Of a DNA stretch of 64,000 bases, positions 34,926-44,071 are shown in pieces. The position numbers and the translations under genes were made by a program. The notes beneath the pieces were generated by a model, which had not been told where the DNA came from, did no database searches, and was given only the letters and a program-made list of their open reading frames with translations. The stretch is from the NCBI RefSeq assembly GCF_900114385.1, contig NZ_FOSW01000004.1:124001-188000 (forward strand), written 5' to 3'. The stretch's first letter is position 1. The number at the start of each line of letters is the position of its first letter. The stretch comes from Geodermatophilus ruber. GTDB taxonomy: Bacteria > Actinomycetota > Actinomycetes > Mycobacteriales > Geodermatophilaceae.

Positions 34926-35591
34926 GTGATCGTCACCTTCGACCTGTTCAGCGCTCTGACCGACAGTCGCACCGGCGGCTCGGCCGTCTTCGCCGACCTG
35001 GCCGCCCGTCGCGGCTGGGACCGGACCGGCGTTGAGCTCTACGACCACTGGGACCGGCACAACAAGGGCCTGCAGCGCACCGCCCGGCCCCCGGTGACGT
35101 TCTCCGAGCTGTCCCGGCAGGCCCTGGCACGGACCTACGACGAGTTCGGTCTGGGCCAGGGAACGGTCGAAGTGGACCTGGCCACCATCGAGGAGTCGGT
35201 TCCGGAATGGCCGCTGTGGCCGGACGTCGCCGACGGGGTCCGCGCCGTGGCGGCCGAGCACCGGACCGGCATCCTGTCGAACGTCGACGATGCGCTCGCC
35301 CGCACGACGCGCGCCGCACGTCTCGTCGAGCCGGAGCTGCTGCTGACCTCGCAGCGGCTGGGCGCCTACAAGCCGAGCGAGCAGATCTACCGCCGCGCAG
35401 CCGCGACCGTGGCCCCGGACCGGCTCGTGCACGTGGCCGCGTCGGCGCGGGACGTGCGCGGCGCACTGGAGGCCGGGATCACCACGGTGCGCCTGGTGCG
35501 CCGCGGCCACGCCGTCGACGCGGAAGGTCCGCAGCCGTCGCTCGAGGTCGAGGAGGCTGCGGACCTTCCGGGGGTCCTGCAGACGCTGTGA
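34926..35591 (+). CDS. HAD-superfamily hydrolase (haloacid dehalogenase-like)
   Basis: 221 residues. Motif I is VTFDLFSAL (Asp nucleophile about 5, with the DxF/L form seen in type II dehalogenases). Motif II is GILSNVDD, motif III is in LGAYKPSEQIY, and the late HVAASARDVRGALEAGI replaces the usual GD motif. Substrate unknown. Start GTG at 34926. Confidence 0.82.
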   Translation: MIVTFDLFSALTDSRTGGSAVFADLAARRGWDRTGVELYDHWDRHNKGLQRTARPPVTFSELSRQALARTYDEFGLGQGTVEVDLATIEESVPEWPLWPDVADGVRAVAAEHRTGILSNVDDALARTTRAARLVEPELLLTSQRLGAYKPSEQIYRRAAATVAPDRLVHVAASARDVRGALEAGITTVRLVRRGHAVDAEGPQPSLEVEEAADLPGVLQTL

Positions 35592-35616
35592 ACGCCGGCC
35601 GCCGACGCGGCTGGGC

Positions 35617-36972
35617 TCAGGCGGTGGGCAGCACCAGCACGGCCCACACGACGATCGGTGCGACCACGACGATCGACATGCCCCACTGCATCAGCCGCTT
35701 GAAGACCAGGTCCCGGTCGTTCGGGTCGGCGTTCGCCACCACGAGCGCACCGTTGGTGGAGAACGGGCTGCAATCGACGACCGAGCTGGAGATGCCGAGC
35801 GCGGCGATCAGGCCGATCGCGCTCACCTGATCGGTCAGCAGGAACGGCACGGCCAGCGGGATCAGCGCGCCGATGATGCCCGTGGTGGAGGCGAACGCCG
35901 AGACGACGGCACCGATCAGGCAGATCAGCAGGGCGGCCACCAGGGGTGCTCCCACTTCGGCGACCCGCTCGCCCAGCCAGTCGACGACCCCCTCGGCCTG
36001 GAGCAGGTTGACGTAGGTGACGATGCCGCCGATCAGCAGCACCGTGCCCCAGCTGATCTTCTCCACCGCACCCTTGGCCGCCTTCGGGAAGGCCAGGGTG
36101 AGGGCGACGGCGATGGTGAGAGCGGTGAAGCCGACGTCGAGGTCGAAACCCAGCGCGCCGACGATCAGGGCGACGAGCCCGAGCAGGGTCACGATGCGCT
36201 CGGGGTTGAGGCGGTGGTCGTCGTCGGCCTCGCCGCCCGCTGCCCCGCTGCGCGTCACCTCCGCCGCGGAGTGCGGGGTTCCACCGGTCGCCGTCCGCGT
36301 GGCGGCGTACGACACCTTCTCGGCCTCGGCGGCCATGGCTGCCACCTGGGCGTCCTCGCGGCCCCGGGCCACCAGCTCGCGGCCGCCGAAGACGAAGTAG
36401 GTGATGACCGCGATCACCGCGGCAGCCAGGAAGGTGGCCACGAACAGGAAGGCCGGGCTGCCAGGCAGGTCGTTCTGCTCGACGACGCCGTTGGTGATGC
36501 TGCCGAAGATGCCGATGGGCGAGAAGCTGCCGGCGGTCGCCCCCTGCACCACCATCATCCCCATCATCAGCGGGTTGATCCGGTAGCGCGCCGCGAAGCC
36601 CATGGCGATCGGGGCGACGATGGCCACCGCCGCGGGGCTGACGGCGCCGATCGCGGTGACGAGCGCGCAGACCAGGAACATCGCCCACGGGACGAGCGCG
36701 ACGCGGCCGCCGACGGCGCGCACAGCGCCGTGCACCAACCAGTCCACCGTGCCGTTGTTCTTGGCCAGGGCGAACAGGTACGTGACGCCGACGAGAATGA
36801 CGAAGAGGTTGCCGGGGAAACCGGTGAGGACGCCGTCCGCGTCCAGGGCGAAGACCGTCACTCCCACGATGAACGCCGCCACGAGCGCCAGGGCGCCCAT
36901 GTTGACGCCACGCACGGTCGCGACGAGGAACACGATCGCGAGTACCGCGAGCGAGATGAGTTCGGGAGACAA
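35617..36972 (-). CDS. MatC/DcuC-like dicarboxylate carrier (SLC13/ion-transporter superfamily)
   Basis: 451 residues with about 11-12 helices and a hydrophilic loop near 205-255. The N-terminus (ISLAVLAIVFLVATVRGVNMGALALVAAFIVG) and GNLFVILVGVTYLFALAKNNGT match the MatC N-terminal family. GAVSPAAVAIVAP and TTGIIGALIPLAVP are the two re-entrant-type segments. It probably imports C3-C4 dicarboxylates such as malonate. The start appears to be TTG at 36972. It is divergent from a FadR-type regulator that may control it. Confidence 0.85.
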   Translation of the reverse strand: MSPELISLAVLAIVFLVATVRGVNMGALALVAAFIVGVTVFALDADGVLTGFPGNLFVILVGVTYLFALAKNNGTVDWLVHGAVRAVGGRVALVPWAMFLVCALVTAIGAVSPAAVAIVAPIAMGFAARYRINPLMMGMMVVQGATAGSFSPIGIFGSITNGVVEQNDLPGSPAFLFVATFLAAAVIAVITYFVFGGRELVARGREDAQVAAMAAEAEKVSYAATRTATGGTPHSAAEVTRSGAAGGEADDDHRLNPERIVTLLGLVALIVGALGFDLDVGFTALTIAVALTLAFPKAAKGAVEKISWGTVLLIGGIVTYVNLLQAEGVVDWLGERVAEVGAPLVAALLICLIGAVVSAFASTTGIIGALIPLAVPFLLTDQVSAIGLIAALGISSSVVDCSPFSTNGALVVANADPNDRDLVFKRLMQWGMSIVVVAPIVVWAVLVLPTA

Positions 36973-37071
36973 CGTCGTCCTAGGGGTGAGCAGGGGATGT
37001 GACGACGGTCATGTCGCCGCCGGGCATCCTGCCAGTGGATGAGCCACCTGACAACTGCGCCACTCTGACCC

Positions 37072-37077
37072 TAAGCT
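37072..37077 (+). promoter_or_regulatory. promoter of FadR-type gene, leaderless
   Basis: TAAGCT lies 7 nt before the ATG at 37085. A CTGACA about 18 bp upstream is a fair -35. The region between 36973 and 37084 would also hold the divergent carrier promoter. An imperfect inverted repeat CCAGTGG-N5-CCACCTG there (37032-37050) could be an operator. Confidence 0.5.
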
Positions 37078-37084
37078 GCCGGGT

Positions 37085-37711
37085 ATGGCCTCGGTCACCC
37101 CACGCCGGATGTCGCCCGTCCGTCGGGAACGGCTGTACGAGAGCCTGGCCGCCCACATCTCCGACTTCATCGAGGCGCAGGGCCTCGTCGGTGGCGACCG
37201 CCTCCCCTCGGAGCGCCAGCTCGCCACCGAGCTGGGGGTCAGCCGGGCCACCCTGTCCCGGGCGCTCGCGGCGCTGGAGACCCAGGGCCGGATCGAGGTC
37301 CGGCACGGGGTCGGCGCTCTCGTGCGCGACGCCGCGCCGTCGATCGACCCGGCGCCCGGCCCTCTGGGCGAGCAACTGGCGAGCCGGCCACCGGAGGAGG
37401 TGTACGCAGCCCGGGAGGCCATTCTGGCAGGGATCTCCCGTGCAGCCGCCACCAATCCGCAGTCCTCGCTCCGGCTCGCGATGCTGGCCGACGACGGCCG
37501 ACCCCGGACCTTCGAGCACACGTGGCGGTGCATCCGCCGCCTGGCTGGGTCCCACCTGCTGGCCGACCTCGACGACATGCTTGCCGAGAAGGCCCCGGAC
37601 CCGCCGGACTCGCCCGGCCTGCGCGCCTCTCTCGACGCCCTGGCCGAGGCGATCATCCGCGGCGACGGCAGCGCTGCGGCCACCGTGTGCCTCGGTCAGC
37701 TCACCGCCTGA
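37085..37711 (+). CDS. GntR/FadR-family transcriptional regulator, short effector domain
   Basis: 208 residues. The winged helix (about 14-82) has RLPSERQLATELGVSRATLSRALAALETQGRIEVRHGVG. The C-terminal part is shorter than a normal FCD domain (total usually ~230-250). I cannot find the Asp/His set that binds metal in FCD proteins. It is divergent from the MatC-like carrier and upstream of the TSUP permease, so those are its likely targets. Confidence 0.85.
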   Translation: MASVTPRRMSPVRRERLYESLAAHISDFIEAQGLVGGDRLPSERQLATELGVSRATLSRALAALETQGRIEVRHGVGALVRDAAPSIDPAPGPLGEQLASRPPEEVYAAREAILAGISRAAATNPQSSLRLAMLADDGRPRTFEHTWRCIRRLAGSHLLADLDDMLAEKAPDPPDSPGLRASLDALAEAIIRGDGSAAATVCLGQLTA

Positions 37712-37848
37712 ACCCTCACCCGACCGGGGAATCGTCGCCCCGCCCGCCTCCCAGGCTCGACGACGTCGGGCTGTCGGCACACCGAAGGCCATCTGGTTCA
37801 GTGGTCTGGCCAGTGCGCCACCTGGTGACTGTCGACCGAGGAGCAGCA

Positions 37849-38616
37849 GTGAGCGGTCTGGACCATCTCCTCGTCGTCCTGGCCGGGTTCGGCGCGGGGC
37901 TGCTCACCTCCACGGTGGGCGTGGCGTCATTGCTCAGCTTCCCGATCCTGCTGGCGGTCGGCCTACCCCCCGTGCTGGCGAACGCCTCGAACACCCTCGG
38001 CCTGGTGCCGGCGGGGGCGGGCGCCGCGCTGGGGTTCCGTCGGGAGCTACGGCTCCACCGCGGCCTCACCTACCGGGTCGTCCTGCTCGCGGGCATCGCC
38101 GGCAGCGTGGGCGCGGCGCTCCTGCTGGCCCTGCCGCCCGGCGTGTTCGAGGCGATCGTGCCCTGGCTGATCCTCGGCACCTGCGTTCTCGTCGGGGTCC
38201 AGCCGCGCCTGTCGGCCTGGCTCGCGGTCCGGCGGGCGTCGTCGGGACGGTCGTCCGCCCGCGTCACGCTCGGGCCGCTCACCACCTTCTTCGTCTTCGT
38301 CACCGGAATCTACGGCGGCTACTTCGGCGCGGGAGCCGGCGTGATGATGATCGCTACCCTGGCGCTCGGCCTGGACGTCGACTTCCGCTTCGTCGCCGCA
38401 CTGCGGACCCTCTCCGTCATGGCCTCGAACGTGGTCGCCGGTGCGATCTTCGCGGTCGTGGCCGAGGTCGACTGGCCCGTCGTGGCGCTGCTGGCCGTGA
38501 GCTCGATCGGCGGTGGATACCTCGGCGCACGCATCGCCCGCCGCCTGCCGGCCACCGTGCTGCGGATCGCGGTGGTCCTCGCCGGCGGGGCTGCCGCAGT
38601 GGCCCTGCTCATCTGA
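37849..38616 (+). CDS. TauE/SafE (TSUP) family permease
   Basis: 255 residues, about eight helices in two repeats. The repeat signatures are GLLTSTVGVASLLSFPILLAVGLPP..ANASNT (about 17-52) and FVTGIYGGYFGAGAGVMMIATLALGL (about 146-176). Such proteins export or import sulfite, sulfoacetate or organic anions. GAGGAG precedes the GTG at 37849 by 6 nt. It follows the FadR-type regulator in the same direction. Confidence 0.9.
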   Translation: MSGLDHLLVVLAGFGAGLLTSTVGVASLLSFPILLAVGLPPVLANASNTLGLVPAGAGAALGFRRELRLHRGLTYRVVLLAGIAGSVGAALLLALPPGVFEAIVPWLILGTCVLVGVQPRLSAWLAVRRASSGRSSARVTLGPLTTFFVFVTGIYGGYFGAGAGVMMIATLALGLDVDFRFVAALRTLSVMASNVVAGAIFAVVAEVDWPVVALLAVSSIGGGYLGARIARRLPATVLRIAVVLAGGAAAVALLI

Positions 38617-38858
38617 GCACGAGCACGGCCGGTTCGGTTGCTCGCTGCGGTGCGGCTTCGACCCGCTCGCCGTGCACGAACAGACCCCGGCCGCTCAGGC
38701 GTTCCACGGACACCGGCTCCACGTGCCGAAACCTGCACATGCCGTTCCGCGATTCAGCAGCGCGTCGAGCAGGCAGGCCCGCCGATACGGTCGGTGAGTG
38801 CGGCGCGCGCTCTCCGACGAACAGTGGTTCGCCGTCGCCGAGGGATAGCTCGCCGCCC

Positions 38859-38879
38859 CGGACGGCAGGAAGCCGTCCG
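38859..38879 (-). terminator. kdpDE terminator hairpin
   Basis: CGGACGG (38859-38865) pairs with CCGTCCG (38873-38879), immediately after the response-regulator stop codon. The 240 bp between it and the TSUP gene hold no recognisable gene. Confidence 0.6.
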
Positions 38880-38882
38880 CTG

Positions 38883-39557
38883 TCAGGGCTCGAAGCGGTA
38901 GCCGCGACCGGCCTCGGTGAGCAGATGGCGCGGGTTGGCCGCGTCGCGCTCGAGCTTGCGGCGCAGCGTCGCCATGTACACCCGCAGGTAGTTCGTCTGC
39001 TCCCGGTAGGCCGGGCCCCACACCTCGGTGAGCAGCCGGTGGTGGTCGACCACCTTGCCGGGGTTGCGGGCCAGCACCTCCAGCAGGTGCCACTCGGTGG
39101 GGGTGAGCGTGACGTTCCGGTCGCCGGCGGTGACCCGGCCGGCGGCCAGGTCGATGGTGAAGTCGTCGGTGGTGATGGTCGGTTGCGCCGGCGCGGGGCG
39201 GCCGCGGCGGATCGCGGCCCGGAGTCGGGCGAGCAGTTCGTCCATGCCGAAGGGCTTCCCGATGAAGTCGTCGGCGCCTGCATCGAGGGCGGCCACCTTC
39301 TGCCGGGACTGCTCGCGTGCCGAGAGCACGAGGATGGGCACGTCGGTCCAGCCGCGCAGTCCGGCGATGACCTCGCTGCCGTCCATGTCGGGCAGGCCCA
39401 GGTCGAGGATGACGGCGTCGAGTGGATGGGATGCGGCCAGGCGGAGTGCGCCGGCGCCGGTGTCGGCGGCGTGCACCTGGTAGCCGCGGGCGCGCAGGTT
39501 GATGCCGAGCGCGCGGACCAGTGCCGGGTCGTCGTCGACGACGAGGACCGTGCTCAC
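38883..39557 (-). CDS. kdpE: response regulator KdpE
   Basis: 224 residues: receiver domain (phospho-Asp in VILDLGLPDMDG, about 52; Lys in GKPF, about 101) and OmpR/PhoB winged helix (about 125-224, TPTEWHLLEVLARNPGKVV, YLRVYMATLRRKLE). Sequence features place it with KdpE, the K+-limitation regulator. Its GTG overlaps the sensor kinase stop by 4 nt. No kdpFABC operon is in the window; the neighbour is a KimA-like K+ transporter. Confidence 0.88.
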   Translation of the reverse strand: MSTVLVVDDDPALVRALGINLRARGYQVHAADTGAGALRLAASHPLDAVILDLGLPDMDGSEVIAGLRGWTDVPILVLSAREQSRQKVAALDAGADDFIGKPFGMDELLARLRAAIRRGRPAPAQPTITTDDFTIDLAAGRVTAGDRNVTLTPTEWHLLEVLARNPGKVVDHHRLLTEVWGPAYREQTNYLRVYMATLRRKLERDAANPRHLLTEAGRGYRFEP

Positions 39558-41065
39558 CGCGCCCCCTGCCCAGTGGTCGTCGCGCCGCGCGGGACGCCCG
39601 CCAGCGGCAGGGTGAGCCGCATGGTCAGCCCGCCGCCGGGCGTCGGGTGCGCGGCCAGGCGGCCGTGCATGGCCTCGGCGAAGCCGCGGGCGACGGCGAG
39701 GCCGAGCCCGAGGCCGCCGGTGGCGCGGTCGCCGAGTGCGCCGGCCTCGCCGCGCAATCGCGTGAACGGGGCGAACATGGTGGCCTCGGAGCCCGCGGGC
39801 ACGCCCGGGCCGTGGTCGATGACCTCGCAGACGACCGTGCCCGGCTCGGCTCCGAGCGCGCCGCGGACGGTGACGGTGCCCGCGCGACCGTGGCGCAGCG
39901 CGTTCTCCAGCACGTTGGCCAGCACCCGTTCGGCCAGCCCGACGTCGGCGAGCACGTCGGGCAGGTCCTCGGGGATGTCGAGGGCGACGGCGTCGAGGCG
40001 GCCCAGATCGATCAGCGCCCGGCCGACCAGCTCCTCCAGCCGGACCCGCTCGAGCGCGGTGCTGACGGCGCCGGCCTGCAGGCGGGAGGCGTCGAGCAGG
40101 TTGCCCACGAGCCGCTGCAGGCGATCGGTTCCGGTCTCGATGGTGGCCAGCAGCTCCGCGGTCTCGGTCGCGGTCCAGGCGACATCGTCCTGGCGCAGGC
40201 CGCTCACTGCGGCCTTGATGCCGGCCAGCGGGGTGCGTAGGTCGTGGCCGACGCCGGCGAGCAGGGTGGTGCGCATCCGGTCGGCGACCTCCAGCTGAGC
40301 GGCCTCCGCGGCCCGCTCGGCCAGCCGGTGGGTGATCAGCGCGCCGGCGGCGGCCTCGGCGTAGCTGGTGAGCACCCGCCGGTCGGCGGCGAACAGCTCG
40401 GGCCCGCGCACCCGCAGCGCGAGATCGGCCCCCGCCGGCACGCGGATCTCGTGCTCGTCGGCGCCGGGCGTGCTCTCACCGCTGGCCTCCACGAGGCGCC
40501 ATCCGTCGTCGTCCCGTTCGAGCAGCGCGGCCTCGCGCATGCCGAACACCTGCCGCACCTGGGCCAGCAGATCCGGCAGGGTCTGGTGCTCGGCGAGCGC
40601 GGCCCCGGCCAGGCCGGAGAGCGCCTCGGCCTCCGCCCGGGCCCGGGCGGCCTCCGCGGTGCGGCGCGCGGCCAGGTCGACCACCCAGCTGACCGCGACC
40701 GCCACCCCCAGGTAGACGGCCAGGACGAGGACCTGCTCCGCGGACTCGATCACCAGCGTTCCGTACGGCGGAGTGAGGAACCAGTTGAGCAGCAGCGCGC
40801 CGGCGACCGCACCGGGCAGCGCGATCTGCATCCCGCCGAGCAGTGCCGCGGCGACGACCAGGGTGAACACCAGCAGCACCGGGACGGCGTAGTCCAGCTG
40901 CCGGGCCGGTCCATGCGCCAGCGCCAGCACCAGCAGGCCGGCGCCCAGCAGCGTCGCGCCCGCCCCTCGCCGCCGGCGGCTCAGCCCGGTGAAGCCCCCG
41001 GGGAGGGCGCCGGCCGGGTGCTGCATGCCGGCCGAGCCGCGGAACGGCGCCCTGGCCCCGGTCAT
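39554..41065 (-). CDS. KdpD-like sensor histidine kinase lacking N-terminal KdpD/Usp domains
   Basis: 503 residues, against about 850-900 for full KdpD. It starts directly with the four-helix DUF4118 membrane domain (about 38-130). A GAF-like stretch follows, then HisKA (GVGHDLRTPLAGI, phospho-His about 275) and HATPase (LENALRHG, DHGPGVP, GGLGLGLAVARGF). The cytosolic KdpD and universal-stress domains that sense ligands such as c-di-AMP are absent. A separate UspA gene lies 3 kb away. Confidence 0.87.
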   Translation of the reverse strand: MTGARAPFRGSAGMQHPAGALPGGFTGLSRRRRGAGATLLGAGLLVLALAHGPARQLDYAVPVLLVFTLVVAAALLGGMQIALPGAVAGALLLNWFLTPPYGTLVIESAEQVLVLAVYLGVAVAVSWVVDLAARRTAEAARARAEAEALSGLAGAALAEHQTLPDLLAQVRQVFGMREAALLERDDDGWRLVEASGESTPGADEHEIRVPAGADLALRVRGPELFAADRRVLTSYAEAAAGALITHRLAERAAEAAQLEVADRMRTTLLAGVGHDLRTPLAGIKAAVSGLRQDDVAWTATETAELLATIETGTDRLQRLVGNLLDASRLQAGAVSTALERVRLEELVGRALIDLGRLDAVALDIPEDLPDVLADVGLAERVLANVLENALRHGRAGTVTVRGALGAEPGTVVCEVIDHGPGVPAGSEATMFAPFTRLRGEAGALGDRATGGLGLGLAVARGFAEAMHGRLAAHPTPGGGLTMRLTLPLAGVPRGATTTGQGAR

Positions 41066-41117
41066 GGGGATGAGCGTCCCACCGCTGGACCCCGCCGGTG
41101 GAGGGGACCGCGCAGGG

Positions 41118-43064
41118 CTAGCCGACCCCGACCGGGGTGCGGTCCTCGGGGTCCATCGCGGCGTGGCTGGAGGCCGGCTGCCAGGGCACGCTGGTGACCA
41201 TCACGCCGGGCTGGAACAGCAGCCGGGTCTTCAGCCACAGCGCGGTCTGGTTGTGCAGCAGCGCCTCCCACCAGTGCCCGACGACGTACTCCGGGATGAA
41301 CACGCACACCACGTCCCGCGGCGAGCTCCTGCGGATGGACCGGACGTGGTCGACCAGCGGCTGGACGATGTCGCGGAACGGGCTGTCGATCTCCGCCAGC
41401 GGCACCGGGATGTCGCGGCCCACCCACTCGGCGAACAGCCGGTCGGTCTCGGCCGGGTCGACGCGGACGGTGACCGCGGTCAGGTCGTCGGGGTGGATGG
41501 CGCGGGCGAACGCCAGCGTGCGCAGCGTCGGCTCGTTGATCTTCACGACCGGGACCACGGCGTGGATGCGGCTCGGGAGCGTCACCCCGCCCGGGCGCGG
41601 GGCGGCCTCAGCGTCGGCGGTGTCGTAGTGCCGGCGGATCCGCAGCATCAGCACGAACAGCAGCGGCATCGCGATGACCACGATCCACGCGCCGTGGGTG
41701 AACTTCGTGACCAGGACGAGGAGCAGGACCAGAGTGGTCATCGCCGCGCCGGTGGCGTTGATCGCCTGGGAGCGGCGCACCGACCGCCGGGTGCGAGGAT
41801 CCCGCACCGCCCGGAGTTCTCGGCTCCAGTGCCGGACCATGCCGGCCTGGCTGAGGGTGAAGGAGACGAACACCCCGATGATGTAGAGCTGGATCAGCCG
41901 GGTGACGTCGGCATCGAAGGCGACGATCAGCAGCCCGGCGACCGCGGCGAGCAGCACGATGCCGTTGCTGAACACCAGCCGGTCACCGCGCCGGGCCAGC
42001 TGCCGGGGCAGGTGCCCGTCGTGCGCCAGCAGCGAGGCGAGCACCGGGAAGCCGTTGTAGGCGGTGTTCGCGGCGAGGACCAGGATCGCCGCGGTGAACG
42101 CCTGCAGCAGGTAGAAGGCGGGGCCGCCGCCGAAGACGGCCAGGCCGATCTGGCTGAGCGCCGTCCGCTGCTCCTGTCCGGCCGGCAGGCCGATCAGGTG
42201 AGCCGGGTCCTCGGCCATGTGCACGTGGGTGACGACGGCCAGCGCGGTGATGCCGGCGAACATGGTGATCGCCAGCCCGCCCATGGTCGCCAGCGTCGTG
42301 GCGGCGTTGCGGGACTTCGGTTCCTCGAAGCTCGGGACGCCGTTGCTCACCGCCTCCACGCCGGTCAGCGCGGTGCAGCCGCTGGCGAAAGCACGCAGCG
42401 CCAGGAACACGGTGAGCAACCCGCCGGTGCGGTGGTCGGGCACGAGGCCCCACGAGGCGCTCTCCGCCGTCAGGGTCTGGCCCGTGGCCAGCCGGAGCCC
42501 GGCCACGGCGAGCAGGATGAACACGATCGCGACGAAGCCGTAGGTGGGCACGGCGAACGCGCGCCCGGACTCCTTGACCCCGCGCAGGTTCACCACCGTC
42601 AGCAGCACCACCAGGGCCAGCGAGAGGACGACGGCGTGCGGCGCGAGCGCGGGGATCGCCGAGGTGATCGCCGCGACCCCCGCCACCACCGAGACCGCAA
42701 CGGTGAGCACGTAGTCGACCAGCAGCGCGCTGGCCGCCACCAGGCTGGCCCGGACCCCGAGGTTGTCCCGGCTGACCGCGTAGGCGCCGCCGCCGTTCGG
42801 ATAGGCGTAGCAGGTCTGCCGGTAGGAGGCGACGACGACCACCAGCAGGACCACGACCGCCGTCCCCAGCCACGGGGTCAGGTACAGCAGACCCAGCCCG
42901 CCGAGGCCGAGCACCAGCACGATCTGCTCGGTCGCGTACGCCACCGAGCTGAGCGGGTCGGAGCAGAACACCGGCAGCGCCAGCCGCTTGGGCAGCAGCG
43001 TCTCCCCGAGCCGGTCGCTGCGCAGCGGCCGGCCGATGAACCACCGCTTCGGGGTGTGCAGCAC
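41118..43064 (-). CDS. KimA-like potassium transporter (APC superfamily)
   Basis: 648 residues. About twelve helices (50-450) follow the KimA hallmark LPVFCSDPLSSVAYATEQIVLVL (about 30-52). A large cytosolic domain (about 480-640) contains IHAVVPVVKINEPTLRTLAFARAIHPDDLTAV. KimA proteins are K+/H+ symporters inhibited by c-di-AMP in Firmicutes; this assignment is by family resemblance. GTG at 43064 has AGGAG six bases upstream. The kdpDE-like pair follows in the same direction after a 52-nt gap. Confidence 0.85.
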   Translation of the reverse strand: MLHTPKRWFIGRPLRSDRLGETLLPKRLALPVFCSDPLSSVAYATEQIVLVLGLGGLGLLYLTPWLGTAVVVLLVVVVASYRQTCYAYPNGGGAYAVSRDNLGVRASLVAASALLVDYVLTVAVSVVAGVAAITSAIPALAPHAVVLSLALVVLLTVVNLRGVKESGRAFAVPTYGFVAIVFILLAVAGLRLATGQTLTAESASWGLVPDHRTGGLLTVFLALRAFASGCTALTGVEAVSNGVPSFEEPKSRNAATTLATMGGLAITMFAGITALAVVTHVHMAEDPAHLIGLPAGQEQRTALSQIGLAVFGGGPAFYLLQAFTAAILVLAANTAYNGFPVLASLLAHDGHLPRQLARRGDRLVFSNGIVLLAAVAGLLIVAFDADVTRLIQLYIIGVFVSFTLSQAGMVRHWSRELRAVRDPRTRRSVRRSQAINATGAAMTTLVLLLVLVTKFTHGAWIVVIAMPLLFVLMLRIRRHYDTADAEAAPRPGGVTLPSRIHAVVPVVKINEPTLRTLAFARAIHPDDLTAVTVRVDPAETDRLFAEWVGRDIPVPLAEIDSPFRDIVQPLVDHVRSIRRSSPRDVVCVFIPEYVVGHWWEALLHNQTALWLKTRLLFQPGVMVTSVPWQPASSHAAMDPEDRTPVGVG

Positions 43065-43121
43065 GGCGACTCCTGGGATCGGGCCCCAGACTCGGCGGCG
43101 GGCACCCCTCCCGACCGCGAT

Positions 43122-43170
43122 CTTGATGTGTCTCTGATGCCCCCCGCCGCGTTTTCACGGCGCCTTGATG
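43122..43170. promoter_or_regulatory. paired CATCAAG boxes upstream of kimA-like gene
   Basis: CTTGATG occurs at 43122-43128 and 43164-43170 (CATCAAG on the gene's strand), 42 bp apart or four helical turns. These bases stand out in a GC-rich context and could be sites for KdpE or another regulator. Confidence 0.3.
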
Positions 43171-43217
43171 GCCCGTGCCGACCCGCACCCCGCGTGGAGC
43201 CCGGGCCGCGGAGGAGC

Positions 43218-43898
43218 TCAGGCGGCCGGGTCGCCGTAGCGCAGGTGGCCGGCGGGGTCGCTGCCCGGCAGCGGCACGGCGGCCAGCCAGCGCGCGAACC
43301 CGGCGGGATCGCGACGCTCCAGCTCGTCGAGGGTCTGCTGGCGACGGGCCACGATCGCCTGCCGGGTCGCCGGGTCCAGCCGGGCCCCCAGCGCCGCCGT
43401 CGACAGCACCCATTCCCGGCCCAGCGCCGCCGTCGACAGTTCCGCCACGGGCCGCAGCGGAGCGCTCGGGCCCCGTCCCGCCATCGACGGGGACCGGAGG
43501 GTGACAGGTGGCGCCGGGGAGGCCGCTGCGGGTGCGGCGCCGGTGGACGGCCTCCGGTGGGTTCGCACCAGCCAGACCGCGAGTCCGGCGGCCACGACGG
43601 CGCCGGCCACCAGGACCGCGATGACCGGCCCGGCCAGCGCGGCGGTCCCCGACAGCACCAGCACCACCGTGATCGCTGCGGCGCCCGCCCGCCCGGCCGC
43701 CTCCAGCATCGCCCGCCGGTCGTGCCGGGCGGACTCCTTCGCGATGCCACCGGCCAGGCACGCCGTCACCCCGCCGACCAGCCCGACGGCGATCATCGCG
43801 TCCGGGCTGAGCGCGAGGCCCCCCACGAGGGCCAGGAGGAGCACGGCGGCGAGGCCGAGCCCCAGCAGGAAACGGATGAGCGGTCCGCGGACGGGCAC
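43218..43898 (-). CDS. hypothetical membrane protein
   Basis: 226 residues. Four hydrophobic stretches in the first ~110 residues (LIRFLLGLGLAAVLLLALVGG, MIAVGLVGGVTACLAGG, AAAITVVLVLSGTAALAG, AVLVAGAVVAAGLAVWLV), then a cytosolic Pro-rich tail. A helical end carries QAIVARRQQTLDELERRDPAGFARWLA. No family recognised. GTG at 43898 has GGAGG upstream. It sits between the KimA-like and UspA genes. Confidence 0.75.
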   Translation of the reverse strand: MPVRGPLIRFLLGLGLAAVLLLALVGGLALSPDAMIAVGLVGGVTACLAGGIAKESARHDRRAMLEAAGRAGAAAITVVLVLSGTAALAGPVIAVLVAGAVVAAGLAVWLVRTHRRPSTGAAPAAASPAPPVTLRSPSMAGRGPSAPLRPVAELSTAALGREWVLSTAALGARLDPATRQAIVARRQQTLDELERRDPAGFARWLAAVPLPGSDPAGHLRYGDPAA

Positions 43899-44071
43899 GG
43901 GGCAGCCTCCAGGACAGGCCGGACACGGGAAGCCGGCGCGGCGAGCACCGCCCGGCCCCTACCCCGCTTCCCCCAGCCACACCCTTCGACACGCGGAGGG
44001 TCTTCCCTGCCACCGCCGAGACGCGGACGATCGTGCGCAGGCACGGGGGACGACCGACGCGGAGGTGTTCG

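Noticed and set aside
43065..43217. c-di-AMP (ydaO) riboswitch before the KimA-like gene
   Set aside because: The region is only ~150 nt and the characteristic conserved blocks of that riboswitch are not recognisable.
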